A stretch of 64,000 bases of DNA from NCBI RefSeq assembly GCF_037893015.1, contig NC_133666.1:619490974-619554973 (forward strand), written 5' to 3'. This stretch comes from Macrotis lagotis (lineage: Eukaryota; Chordata; Mammalia; Peramelemorphia; Peramelidae). The notes below the pieces were generated by a model. The model did no database searches, was not told where the DNA came from, and saw only the letters and a list, made by a program, of their open reading frames with translations. Below are positions 12,152 through 24,131 of this stretch, in pieces; position 1 is the stretch's first letter; every line of letters begins with the position of its first letter. Made by a program: the position numbers and the translations under genes.

Positions 12152-13238
12152 CTCATTCTACAGAGAGATGGCTCATGGCAAGTGGGCTTTGATGATCTGT
12201 TTTACAAGGAATTTATCACAAGGAAAAATTCCATACAATACATCGACAACCATACAATGTTGCGAATAAAGCACTTTGTAAACTTTAAAATACTAATATA
12301 AAAGTGAGTTTCTTTTACTTTCTCCAACAGTTTTAAGTTGCAACAGATTACACAGCAAACATATTCACCCATGATCAACATTCATAGTTGCATTCTCAAA
12401 TATAATCAATACTAATATCAATCTGAAAAGTATATTCTCCATAATCAGTACTGTAATGCTTATAAACTAAGCATACCTGATAAACAATTCACATAAATTA
12501 TGCAATTAATATTACTTCTAAGATGAAACCCAATTTTTCATTGTTTTCTATTATTTTTCCACTATGAATAATTAATATCAATTTTGATAGTCTTCCCTAA
12601 CACCAGGTAGTTTAATTCTCACGAATCTTAAATGACAAATACCCTAGACTTGACATTCCAGCAGTCAGGATTATTGTACACTCGGGTCTAAAGCTGCCCT
12701 TGTTCCAAGGTATCTCAAATCCTCATTCTCACCTTAAAAAAGACAATTTTCAAAGATACATCCAAATTCTAGTAGGTAATTCAGAAAATTAACAAATCTT
12801 TTCTAATGAGATTGCAATAACTTTTAGACTTTCATATAGCTTTGCCCTAAAAGATCTTAGGATTTGGGATAAATTCAATGAATCTTTCTGCAGCCTTCTC
12901 CACTGACTCGTTCTCTTTTCAATTAATATTCTATTCTAAAATATCAGGAATATTCTATTCATAAATAAAGGCTGAACTAACTCCAAGACTCCCATATTGG
13001 CAGTGAGATCTCTCTTATACCAAATTTCTGATGTTAAAACATGGGTACAATGTAACATATTTCCAGTCATTACAATAATATTTTTCTCTTTTTATTTGAA
13101 TTTCCTGAAATTCAGTTGTGAGCACTGATGAAAGGGTTTTTTCCACACTTCTGACAAATAAATTATTTTTCTCAATGCGGGCTGAGACATTAATAAGTTT
13201 AAAATGATTTCCGAGAACTGCTATTCTCTTATCTAACC
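12152..13238. other. Region downstream of zinc-finger unit 1
   Basis: No gene is seen. It lies 3' of unit 1 and may hold its 3' UTR. TTTTTATTTGAA near 13090 contains a reverse AATAAA that could serve as a polyadenylation signal. Confidence 0.35.
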
Positions 13239-13431
13239 CAGGGCTGTCTAATCTTACTTTTAAAAGTTTTTATTGAAACAATAGACAATATATTTTGATT
13301 TGCCATTTTAATGAGAGCTCTACAGTAGCTCAGATTTGTTTAGTAAAGCATTTAGTAAATCCAGAGACTAGCCATGTAACATCTCCCTGCAAGTTGCATG
13401 TAGCCCACAACCCACATTTTGGACAGCCCCG
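13239..13431 (+). mobile_element. Non-autonomous hAT element, second copy
   Basis: Inverse orientation of the family at 1947-2090. It starts CAGGGCTGTCT and ends with the complement of CGGGGCTGTCCAAAATG, about 193 bp. The flanks ATCTAACC and TCCTAACC match at 6 of 8 positions, compatible with an aged 8 bp duplication. It lies 50 bp downstream of the unit 1 stop codon and carries an antisense AATAAA at 13269-13274. Confidence 0.7.
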
Positions 13432-13479
13432 TCCTAACCTATTAATGGTCAAAAAAAAGTCTTTATAGAAGCCTTTTGC

Positions 13480-14771
13480 TCATTCATTACACTTGTATGA
13501 ATTTTCTCCAGAGTGAATTATCTGATGTTTAAGAAGGTTTGCTCTTTGACTAAAGGCCTTACCACATTCATTACACATAAAAGGTTTCTCTCCAGTATGA
13601 ATTCTTTGATGCTGAATAAGATTTGAACTTCTACTGAAATCCTTCCCACATTCATTACATTTATAAGGATTTTCTCCAGTATGACTTCTCTGATGTAACA
13701 TAAGTTCTGAGTTCACACTGAAAGTTTTACCACATTCCTCACATCCAAAGGGTTTTTCACCAGTATGGGTTCTCTGATGTCGAATAAGTCGAGAACTCCA
13801 ACTAAAGCCTTTCCCACATATATTACATTCATAAGGTTTCTCTCCACTATGAGTTCTCTGATGTTGAATAAGATTCGCTCTCTGACTGAAGCCTTTTCCA
13901 CATTCATTACATTCATGTGGTTTCTCTCCAGTATGAGTTATCTGATGCTGAATAAGATTTCCTCTCTGGCTGAAAGCTTTCCCACATTCATTACATTTGT
14001 GGGGTTTCTCTCCAGTGTGAGTTCGTTGATGTCGAATGAGTTGTGAGTTCAAACTGAAAGCTTTACTACATTCATCACATTCATAAGGTTTCTCACCAGT
14101 GTGAATGCTCTGATGTTGAATAAGATTTGCTCTCTGACTAAAGTCTTTCCAACATTCACTACATTTATATGGTTTTTCTCCTGTATGAGTTCTCTGATGT
14201 CGAATAAGTTGAGAGCTTTGACTAAAGGCTTTGCCACATTCCTCACAACTATAAGGCTTCTCTCCAGTATGGATCCTATGATGCTGAATAAGTTGTGAGC
14301 TTTTTCTAAAGCCTTTTCCACATTCATCACACCTATAAGGTTTCTCCCTAATGTGAATTCTCTGGTGCTGAATAAATTCAGAAAAGTATTTGAAGTTCTG
14401 GATACAGATATTACATTTATGGGGTTGCTCTCCTACAGTATTGCCCTGATGTATATCAAGGTCTGAATTTGTAATGGAGCCTTTCCAAAATTCCTTATAT
14501 TCCAGGCTTCTTTCCTCCATGGAATTCTGCTTATGAGTCATAGTTACTGGTTTGAAATGTTTTTTGAGGGAAACAGATTCCCTAAAAATCAACTCTACAG
14601 AGTTTCCCTGATGGTTCACTAAATTTCTTTCTGATTCACAAGCTTCTTCAAAACCAAATTTCTTAGGGATGACCCTTAGAAGTATTTCTGATATCCTTCC
14701 ATATAATCTTCTGTCTTCTGACATATCCTCTTCTTGATAGGATGTCTTGTTCTCAGTCCTTATCTCAGAAT
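13480..14771 (-). CDS. C2H2 zinc-finger exon of unit 1 (11 complete fingers)
   Basis: This is the last coding exon of a KRAB-type zinc-finger gene, expected to encode a sequence-specific nuclear DNA-binding protein. The acceptor is TTTGTTTCAG before 14771. The exon opens in phase with (D)[10 protein letters not shown], a stretch shared with unit 2. An internal ATG at 14724 would start a 414-residue protein. A spacer of about 100 residues includes a degenerate finger. Eleven complete CX2CX12HX3H fingers follow, joined mostly by TGEKPY/H linkers (the first is IREKPY). A twelfth finger begins CNE and is cut by TGA where the second zinc cysteine (TGT/TGC) should be; finger-like sequence (AKGF) continues past the stop. 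Because the KRAB exon of this unit is out of frame, a KRAB-less product from an internal start is possible. Transcription is not shown. No orthologue can be named. Confidence 0.85.
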
Positions 14772-14823
14772 CTGAAACAAATAAAAATGTTATCTGTTAT
14801 CTGTGCTAAAAGGAAATCACAAG

Positions 14824-14977
14824 GGGCAGCTAGGTGGTGTAGTGGATAGAGCATCAGTCCTGGAGTCAGGAGTACCTGAATTCAAATCTGGCCTCAGACA
14901 CTTAATAATTACCTAGCTGTGTGGCCTTGGGCAAGCCACTTAACCCCATTGCCTTACTAAAAAAAAAAAAAAAAAAA
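14824..14977 (+). mobile_element. WSINE1-like SINE in unit 1 intron
   Basis: Full-length copy with a long A tail and GGAAATCACAAG on both sides. It sits about 50 bp upstream of the finger-exon acceptor. Confidence 0.95.
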
Positions 14978-15439
14978 AGGAAATCACAAGAGTAAAAAGA
15001 TAATGGAAATATATGTCTAAAAGGAGTAAAGGTTTTGAAAGTAATCAAAATAGTCCTAGATAAAGGACAGAGGGGAGAAATAGAGATTAGGTAAGAAAGG
15101 GAATGAAGACTGAACAGAGCTATGGAGAGTAACTGAAGACAAGCTAGACAGAGAATAAGTAGTTGAACTAGGCTGAAGAAAATAAAGGAGTTCATGACGA
15201 TGGTGGGGAGTGGTATCAGATTAGAGAGGTAGTTATGTGACAATGAGTGAAGCAAAGTAAATGTCGCGTGTGATAAAGATATGTTGTCACAGGGAAAGGA
15301 AAAGAATGGTGTTCTTGCCCCAAATGTGTACCCCATTTTTACTCAGTGAGGAGGATTTTTCATCCAATAACAACTTTTTTCAGGCAGGGAGGGTGAACAC
15401 TTCAAAAGCCCTCTCCAACACCAGTCAGTCCACCCTATG
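14978..15439. other. Unit 1 intron, unassigned
   Basis: No exon or repeat recognised, including no KRAB-B exon. Confidence 0.4.
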
Positions 15440-15665
15440 TAAGTGACATTTAGGTAACACTATAAGGTTTGTAAAGCATTTCATATAAAGTATTTCATTT
15501 CTGTTTGTTAAGTACTATACTTATTATTATCCCAATTTTTATGGAAAAGGAAATTGAGGATGAGAGAGATTAAATACCTAACCCAGGGTCACAGGATTAA
15601 TAGGTATCCAAAGCAGGGTTCACATTCCATCCACAAATCCAGCCCTCAATTTACTATATCATCCA
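15440..15665 (-). mobile_element. MIR-type CORE-SINE, reversed
   Basis: Antisense MIR features: AAGCATTTCATATAAAG, TTATTATTATCCCAATTTT, GAAATTGAGG and CTAACCCAGGGTCACAGG. Confidence 0.7.
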
Positions 15666-16223
15666 CTTTTTCCAATGTCACTAATAGCAAAGAGCAATAT
15701 CCTGTACTATGGAGAAGCACAAATCCAGAAGACCCAAGTGTGAATCCCAACTTCCTCATACATTAGCTATAATCTCCAACATCTATGGGAATCTCATTAT
15801 CTACTCTGACTCATGAGACTGATTCTCCTTGCTAAGAAATATATATGATAGCCAAGAGCAACACTTATTTAGAACATTAAATAAGAAAATATTATGGAGG
15901 AAAAAGATGGAAGTTCATAAGAAGCAAAAGAAGGAAAAGAAGGAAAAAAGTTCAAATGAAGCTTATGAAAAGCTCTGGCTGAGTAAAGTCATTTTGAGAA
16001 TATTAAAGGATGAAACCATAAAGGATGAAAAACATGAAAGACCTGTAATGATTTTTTTAATAACTTTTCTCACTCCAGGAACATTTATCCAAAAATACCG
16101 TATGATAAAGTAGAGATGGCATCAAGGAAACCAAAGATTGAAAATAACTAAACTAGATCAAATATATAGAGGAGTTCTTCCTGAAGGACATCTGATTTGG
16201 AAATCATTAAAGTATCTAAATTT
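15666..16223. other. Unit 1 intron, unassigned
   Basis: The 94-codon frame at 15829-16113 is rich in lysine and glutamate because of A/G-rich DNA. I see no domain in it. Confidence 0.4.
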
Positions 16224-16390
16224 GGGGCAGCTAGGTTGAACAATAGATAGAGCACCAGCTCTGGAGTTGGAAGAGCCTGAGTTCAAATTCCAATCTCAGA
16301 CACTTAAAAATTACCTAGCTGTGTGACACTGGGCGAGTCACTTAATCCCAATGCCTGACAAAAAAACAACCCCCCCCCTCCAAAAAAAAG
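16224..16390 (+). mobile_element. WSINE1-like SINE, diverged
   Basis: Head GGGGCAGCTAGGTTGAAC and box B AGTTCAAATTCC. The tail is mixed with a C run and several changes, so this is older than most copies here. Confidence 0.85.
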
Positions 16391-16894
16391 GTAACTAAAA
16401 TTCTCAAAATATCTGGAAAGAATAGCAAACATGTAGGGAAAATCCCTGACCTCAAGACTAAAAAAAAAGGGCAGACAATAAATATTTACATTGATGGATC
16501 CAGAGTTGATAGTCACATGACCAGCAAGGTGATGATTACTTATTTTCTCTAAACCACCTCAATTCTTCCACCCTCCAAAAGAAAAAGAACATATCAGACA
16601 TTGCAGCAAGAATAGAATACTATTAAAGAAAAAGCTTAATGTACTAATTCCCGAGAATATTAATATTTAAAGATCACTCAGGACCCCATCTTGCCCCAAC
16701 TGAAAGCCTCCATAGGTCAGCAGCAGGTATGCAAGGTAATACACAAGTTCCCTATGGTTGCATATACTAAAGAAATATTGCAAGAATGATCCTTCATCCT
16801 CCTATAATTCAAGAAACAGCAAACACTGACTCTCCCTAACCACAAGCTGAAGTGAAAGATGAAGGCTAGATTAAAAACATGCTGCCTAATTTGG

Positions 16895-17585
16895 AATTAC
16901 GCCCAAAAGGCAATAAGAATGTGCATACCTTTTAATCCAGTAATACTACTACTGGAGCCTATACCCTAAAAAAAAATCATGGAAAAAGGGTAAAACCATC
17001 ACTTGTACAAAAATATTCATAGCAGCCCTATTTGTGGTGGCAAGGAATTGGAAATGGAGTTAATGTTCATCAACTGGGGAATGGCTGAACAAATTGTGGC
17101 ATATGTATGTTATGAAACATTATTGTTCTATTAGAAACCAAGGAGGGATGGGAATTCAGAGAAGCCTGGGAGGATTTGCATGAACTGATGCTGAGCAAGA
17201 TGAACAAAACCAGAACATTGTACATCATAACAGTGACATGGGGTTGATGATCAGTCTTAATGGACTTGCTCATTTCATCAGTGCAACAATCAGGGACAAT
17301 TTTAGGAGAATACCATCTATATCCAAAGAAAGAATTGTGGAGTTTAAACAAAGACCAAAGACTATTACCTTAAATTTTTTTAAAAAAGTTATCTTATTAT
17401 GAAATTTTGCTCTTTTATATTTTATTTTTTTCCTTAAGGATATGATTTCTCTCTCAAGACATTCAATTTTGATCAATGTATAGCATGGAAATAATGTAAA
17501 GACTACTGACTACCTTCTGTGGGAGGTTGGGGAAGGAAGCAAGATGGGGGGAAAATTGTAAAATTCAAAAAACAATAAAACAAAC
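16895..17585 (+). mobile_element. L1 3' end with 3' UTR
   Basis: L1 ORF2 C-terminal sequence (GGGGAATGGCTGAACAAATT, GCATGAACTGATGCTGAGC) is followed by the marsupial L1 3' UTR (CTTAAGGATATGATTTCTC, TGTGGGAGGTTGGGGAAGG) and an A-rich end (CAATAAAACAAACAAAT). Truncated and broken. Confidence 0.8.
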
Positions 17586-18058
17586 AAATAAATAACAATG
17601 TGCTGCCTTTTGATTGGAACACAGGCCTAAATTAGAAATAAGTGACTTAGTCCAGTTGGGCTGCAGGAGACTGAAATGAAGTCTAATCCCTCCCATAGGG
17701 CAGTCAGGACAGGGAGCCAAACTGACCAACCTTTTATCCTCCAACTCCATAAGCATGATATACAAGTAGTAGAGGTATACCACTAGCAAAGAGAAAATAG
17801 CCAGAAAGTAAATGACTAAGAATACAAAAGGAAAAAATGACCAAAACTATGCATCTGTGTTCCTCCTTTTCCAGCTCTTTAATTGTGTATTAGAATAATA
17901 TATTTATATCAAGGTGCCCTTGATAAGGGTATAAAAAAGAATAGAGAGACTTTCATCTCTATGCAAATGATTCCCAGATCAACTTCCCTAATCTCTTTCC
18001 TGAGCTCTTAAACCACCATCTAGACATCTTGAATGGGATGCACTATAAACATCTCAAA

Positions 18059-18212
18059 GGGGGCAGCTAGGTTGTGTAGTGGATAAAGCACTGGCCTTGG
18101 AGTCAGGAGTACCTGGGTTCAAATCCGATCAGACACTTAATAATTACCTAGCTGTGTGGCCCTGGGCAAGCCACTTAACCCCATTTGCCTTGCAAAAACC
18201 TAAAAAAAAAAC
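18059..18212 (+). mobile_element. WSINE1-like SINE
   Basis: Flanked by CTATAAACATCTCAAA (18043-18058) and CTATAAACACCTCAAA (18213-18228), which differ at one position. Confidence 0.95.
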
Positions 18213-18534
18213 CTATAAACACCTCAAAACTCAACATGTTCAAAAAGAAACATTTCTTTCCCCCAAAAAAACCTCTCCTCTCCAAAATTTCCCTATTATT
18301 GTCAAGGACATCATTAACTTGGCTCATGATCTCAGTGACATCCATGGTTTCTCTTGCACCCATCCCACATAACCCTTCTCTCCACTCACAAAACTATCAC
18401 CCTGGTGCAGGCCCTCAACATTTCTAACTAGTCTGCCTGCTTCTAATCTTTCTCTTCTCAAAAACCTGTCCACAGAGGAGTTACCAAATTGAAAGTCCTA
18501 AAAGTACATGTCAATTCCCCTCTTAAGAAGCTCC

Positions 18535-18670
18535 GAAGGGGCACAGTGGATAGAACACTGGCCCTGGAGTCAGGAGGACCTGAGTTCAAATCCAGCCTCA
18601 GACATAGAATACTTACCTGTGTGACCTTGGGCAAGTCACTTAACCCTGCTGCCTTGTAAAAAAAAGCCCC
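18535..18670 (+). mobile_element. WSINE1-like SINE, 5' shortened
   Basis: Starts inside the head (GAAGGGGCACAGTGG). AGAAGCTCC is repeated at 18526-18534 and 18671-18679, so the short form is how it inserted. Confidence 0.9.
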
Positions 18671-19162
18671 AGAAGCTCCTAATTATCTCTGAGATAAATA
18701 AAACTACAAATTCTTATATTTAGCATTTAAAGTCATTCAATATTTGGCTTCAGCCTACTTTCTCAGGCTTCATATATTTTCCAGTTCAAATGGTCTATTT
18801 TGTTGCTCTCTCTACAAGACATTCTACTTCCCAGTCCTTTTTCACAGACCATCCTCACCCCCCAAAATTTACTCCTTTGCCATCTTCACCTATTAAAATA
18901 CCTTTTCCTCCAAAGCCCAGGAAAAGGGTCAATTTGCCAACTCCTACAGGAAGCACTCTGCTCCCCAATTTTCTCCACCCTCATAATTTCCTTTGTATGT
19001 ATTTTGTTATTTATTTATTCTTCTGTGTTCATGTAGTTCATCCTTCCCCCCCAACAGGATATAAATTCACTGAAGACAGAGACTGCAATTTTTGTGATTG
19101 TATCCCCAAAGAGTATACAAGGAATTTATCTGGCACATAGTGGATAAATGTTTGTTGGGAAA

Positions 19163-20486
<1,324 letters not shown>

Positions 20487-20739
20487 CTATATAAGTTCCC
20501 ACTATATTTGTAGAAGGGAAGAGGGCAGGAGAGAAAGAGGAGAAAAGTACATGAAAAATATTAGGACAGAGGAAGAAAAGCTAAATTATAGGCATCAAAG
20601 AAAATTTATTATAGTTTGAAGAGGTCAACAGGCCAACTGTAAGATGGATGAAATTAGAATAGAGCTGAAAGAGGCTTCCTATTAAGACAGATAAATAAAA
20701 AATTCAGATTCATTTTCTTAAATGCTAATAGTTTAGGAC

Positions 20740-21470
20740 ATACCCTCTCCCCTCCTAATCCATCTTTTATGGTATGAAAAGAACACTCCTTATGTATAGA
20801 TACAGTCATGTCTCTGCTCTACACTAAATCTTTCCAATTATTGTTTCCAGAGTCAAGTTCAAACATCTGGGCCTAGTAATCCAGGTATACTCCACATTGT
20901 CTCAACTCTATCTTTCCAGTCTCATTTCAAATTATATTTCTCATCACATATTCATTTCCAAGGTGTTGAGGCCTCCATAGAGTTCCCTGTGCCCATATGG
21001 GTCTTCACACAGCCATACCCAACTTGCTGAATGCTTATCAATCGTTTAGAGATTGACTCAAAGACAAAGGCATGGAAGCAGAGAACTGTATATACCTGTT
21101 GCTTCAAGCAAATGGATGTCTTACCATCCCCAAAAACATCTGGTGGATTCCTACTTCCATGACTTTGTTCATAGTACTTTTTTGGGTAAAATATCAGCCC
21201 TTCCTCCATTTCACCTGTTTAAATCCTTCAAGGTTTGGCTGAAATGCTACCTTTTCCACAAAGGGTTTCTCAATCACTCCAAATAAAAGTGCTTCTTCTA
21301 AACTCTCACAGTATTGTGTTTCAACCCAGTTTTATTATTTCATTTTTGCCTTTCATGATAGGTTTTCTACCTATTTTATATTCTCAACTAAACTGTATCT
21401 TCAGGAAAGGGATTTCTATTTCATTCCCATCCACCCAACTATACAATGTCTTATGTAAGGTTTTCTAGTA
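20740..21470 (+). mobile_element. L2 LINE fragments
   Basis: Pyrimidine-rich L2 3' coding sequence (CTTTCCAATTATTGTTTCC, AAATCCTTCAAGGTTTGGCT, TCCACAAAGGGTTTCTCAAT) in the forward direction. Decayed. Confidence 0.6.
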
Positions 21471-21519
21471 AATCAAAGATCAGTGTCATCCCTCCAACTT
21501 TTCCTCCATTCTTCAGTCA

Positions 21520-21688
21520 AGTATGCTTATAAACTAGGTACTATTATTTTCCTGATTCTGCAGATGAGGAAATAGAATCTAAGAGAGGTTAAGTGATGAG
21601 ACTGGAATCCCAAAGCTACCAAGGAAGACTTCAAACTCAAATTTTCCTGACTCCAAGTTCAATTCTATATACACTGAACAACCTACCT
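21520..21688 (-). mobile_element. MIR-type SINE, reversed
   Basis: CAGATGAGGAAATAGAATC and GAGAGGTTAAGTGA followed by ACTCAAATTTTCCTGACTCC, the usual reverse MIR order. Confidence 0.7.
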
Positions 21689-21779
21689 GGATCTGACCAA
21701 AACTTTTATCCATAAACCTGCTAAGAATTTCAGTGTCCCCTTTTTTCTTGGAAGAGTAGAAATGATTGAGAATGAAAAT

Positions 21780-22200
21780 GGGACACTATCTCCATCAGGG
21801 TCTGAAACTCCAACCTATTTTTACAAGCTTATTTTTATATTATTCTTATGGTCATTTACTATTTCAGCCAAACTTCTGAGAGCACAACATTCCATCTCTC
21901 AAATCCATGTCTTTACACAGAGTCCCCTCAAACTTATCTCCAAACCTCAATCCTTTAGGATCCTTAACTTCCCTTAAGGTTCAGGTCAGGGGTGTTCTTC
22001 TAGAACAGAATCCACCAGATGTATTTTCTGACTAGCAAAACCCCATTCAGGACATTTGCGTTCTTGTACTCTCTATTTCTTCAAATCATCTATTATTTAC
22101 TTTCTTTGTACATATTTTAAATGTAAACTCCTTGAGAATAGGGTGGGTTTTGCTTTTCAATATATTACAAAAAGTACCTGTGTAATAAATATTTGTTTAA
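21780..22200 (+). mobile_element. L2 LINE 3' end
   Basis: L2 coding end followed by GTAAACTCCTTGAGAATAGG and AATAAATATTTGTTTAACTG, the standard L2 tail. Confidence 0.65.
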
Positions 22201-22659
22201 CTGAGTTAACTGAGTTAACTGAACAGCCCAAGCTTCTATAGTGTTGAGTGGTTATAAACTTCTGTCCAAAACCAAGAGGGAACATGAACATGGGAAATTT
22301 TCAGAAAAGAGGTGAAATGTTATGAAAGTGAGATATTCAGTTTCTGAACAAAGACAACCAGAAACATGAATTACTGATCTCACAAAGGAACCAGATTTTT
22401 GGGATATCACAACAGATTTTAGACAGATATAAGGAAAAAGTTCTCAGCAATTAAGGATGTCCCAAATTGGAAAGTATTGCTTTAGGAATATCTGCTACTA
22501 GTAGAGGTTTTCAAGCAGAGACTAGATTGTTGCTCAAAGAAGACACCAAAGGAAAGTTTTGAGTTAAAGAAGTTTGGATTAGTTGGTCTCTGTGTTCCAT
22601 TTGGTTCAGACATTCTGTGTTCTAAATTCAACATCCTACTAATGGAAGCCAACTCCAAA

Positions 22660-22790
22660 AATTAAAGAACTTCTTAGCTGCAAGAGACCTCAGAGTCAAC
22701 CATTTTATTTTACAGGTTGAGAATCTGAAGCCAGATAGGGTAAAGGATTTATCAAAGATTACATAGCAATACTGAGAAAAAAAAAGTTCA
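22660..22790 (-). mobile_element. Old MIR-like fragment
   Basis: TTTTACAGGTTGAGAATCTG followed by a poorly preserved continuation. Weak match. Confidence 0.4.
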
Positions 22791-22922
22791 GCAAAACCAA
22801 CTAATACATAGGTTGCACAACATCCTTTTAAATTTTAAAATTTTTTGCAACCTCTTCCTTTCCAATCATTCAGATTCACAATTTTGGAAATCATCTCTAC
22901 TTCTGTTATCTCCCAATTAGTC

Positions 22923-23544
22923 TGTGTGGGAAAGTTCCTGGTGGGGTCTTCTCAGGGTTAAGAAATGTTTTTGTCAAGAAATACTTGCGGGACAGCTAGG
23001 TGGCGAAGTGGATAGAGCACCGGCCCTGGAGTCAGGGGGACCTGAGTTCAAATTCGACCTCAGATACTTAATAATTACCTAGCTGTGTGGCCTAGGGCAA
23101 GCCACTTAACCCAATTTGCCTTGCAAAAAAAAAAAAATCTAAACTACAAAAAAAAAAAGCTTGCATTACAGAAAAAGCTCAGAACCACCTGCTTTATGAT
23201 AAGCCTGTTTTTGCAAACTGGGAGCATATTCTGATATTACTTCATTTTCGTTGAGATAATTATGAAGGTACTAAATTACCTAACCATCTAGTGGGGAAAA
23301 TATCATGAAAACATTTCATCTTTTCTTTCTGTCTGTTGTTGGAGTAAATTTCAGTGAATACATTTACCCCCAGAAGCCCAGCCAATGGGTTAAAGGGGAG
23401 GAGAGTTAGGCAGAAGGGGAAACTCTTTAAAACCCAAACTTACTCTCCAACTTGAGTGCCCCCTCTCTCTGGAGAATAAAATAAAACTTCCTTTTGATGG
23501 GACCCAGTCTGAAAATTTCTTTTAGGGAAAATCTATCCCACACA
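22923..23544 (+). mobile_element. Solo LTR of an endogenous retrovirus (fossil)
   Basis: The ends form a 9 bp inverted pair, TGTGTGGGA and TCCCACACA. Inside, in order, lie a CCAAT box (AGCCAATGGG near 23388), a TATA-like CTTTAAAACC (near 23428) and AATAAAATAAAACTTCC (near 23480), the layout of a gammaretrovirus-like LTR in forward orientation. No internal viral genes adjoin it. A WSINE1-like SINE is inserted near its left end, so the LTR is older than that SINE insertion. No clean short target duplication was recognised, so borders are provisional. Confidence 0.6.
22989..23158 (+). mobile_element. WSINE1-like SINE inside the LTR
   Basis: Full-length copy (GGACAGCTAGGTGGCGAAG to a double A-rich tail). 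CTTGC is repeated on both sides. Confidence 0.9.
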
Positions 23545-23559
23545 CTTCTCTCATCTCCA

Positions 23560-24010
23560 ACTGGTGGAAGTCTTTTCTATCTCTCCTCCACATCTCTCTA
23601 AAGCTTTCCCTTCCCTCCTCTCACACAACTACTGTCCTGGTTCAGATTCTGACCACTTCTACCCTGAACCATCATAATGGCTTGAGTGGTTTCCCTGCCT
23701 TAAATCTCTCCCCTCTCCAATCCATCCTCTACAAAGCTGCTAAATTTCTAAATCTCAGAATCCATTTTGCTAGGGGCTCCCAACTGGCTCCGGGATAAAA
23801 AATATAATACAAACTCTTCTATTTAGCATTTCAACTTCCAGCTTATCTTTTCAAGTCCATCTTATTTATTTTCCATCAAGAGCTCTACCAGCTCTACCAA
23901 TTGGCCTTCTGTTCCTCGCACAAGACATGCCATTTCGTGCTTCTGTTCTTGCTTTATTACACATGGTTGCTGGCCAGCTGTCTCTTCCATCAGACTGAGA
24001 GCAGGAACCA
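23560..24010 (+). mobile_element. L2 LINE, 3' coding region
   Basis: CCAATCCATCCTCTACAAAG, CTCCCAACTGGCTCC and CTGAGAGCAGGAACC follow L2 order. A SINE was inserted where the L2 tail should continue. Confidence 0.65.
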
Positions 24011-24131
24011 GTTTTTTTGTTTTGTTTTGTTTTGTTTTTCCTAGGCAGTGGGGTTAAGTGGCTTGCCCGAGGCCACACAGCTGGGTCATTACTAAGTGCC
24101 TGAGGCCGAATATGAACTCAGGGACTCCCGA
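24011..24131 (-). mobile_element. Truncated WSINE1-like SINE
   Basis: A TTTTG-rich tail, then GGGGTTAAGTGGCTTGCC and CACACAGCTGGG; the head is missing at the right, where the CpG-rich promoter begins. Confidence 0.85.

Larger units (their letters stand above)
17930..19162 (+). mobile_element. L2 LINE 3' region, split by two SINEs
   Basis: L2 coding-end and untranslated sequence runs left to right, ending with GGCACATAGTGGATAAATG-like L2 tail. Two WSINE1-like copies (18059-18212, 18535-18670) interrupt it. Protein frames are decayed. Confidence 0.7.

Noticed and set aside
13765-14330. Frames of 60-93 codons on both strands within the finger exon of unit 1
   Set aside because: Shadows of the repeated zinc-finger coding sequence; the same occurs at 36790-37689 in unit 2.
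15829-16113. 94-codon lysine-rich open frame as a small gene
   Set aside because: A/G-rich DNA without domain, splice support or a similar copy in unit 2.
18790-19140. 116-codon open frame
   Set aside because: Lies in L2 3' sequence; its end is L2 tail translated by chance.
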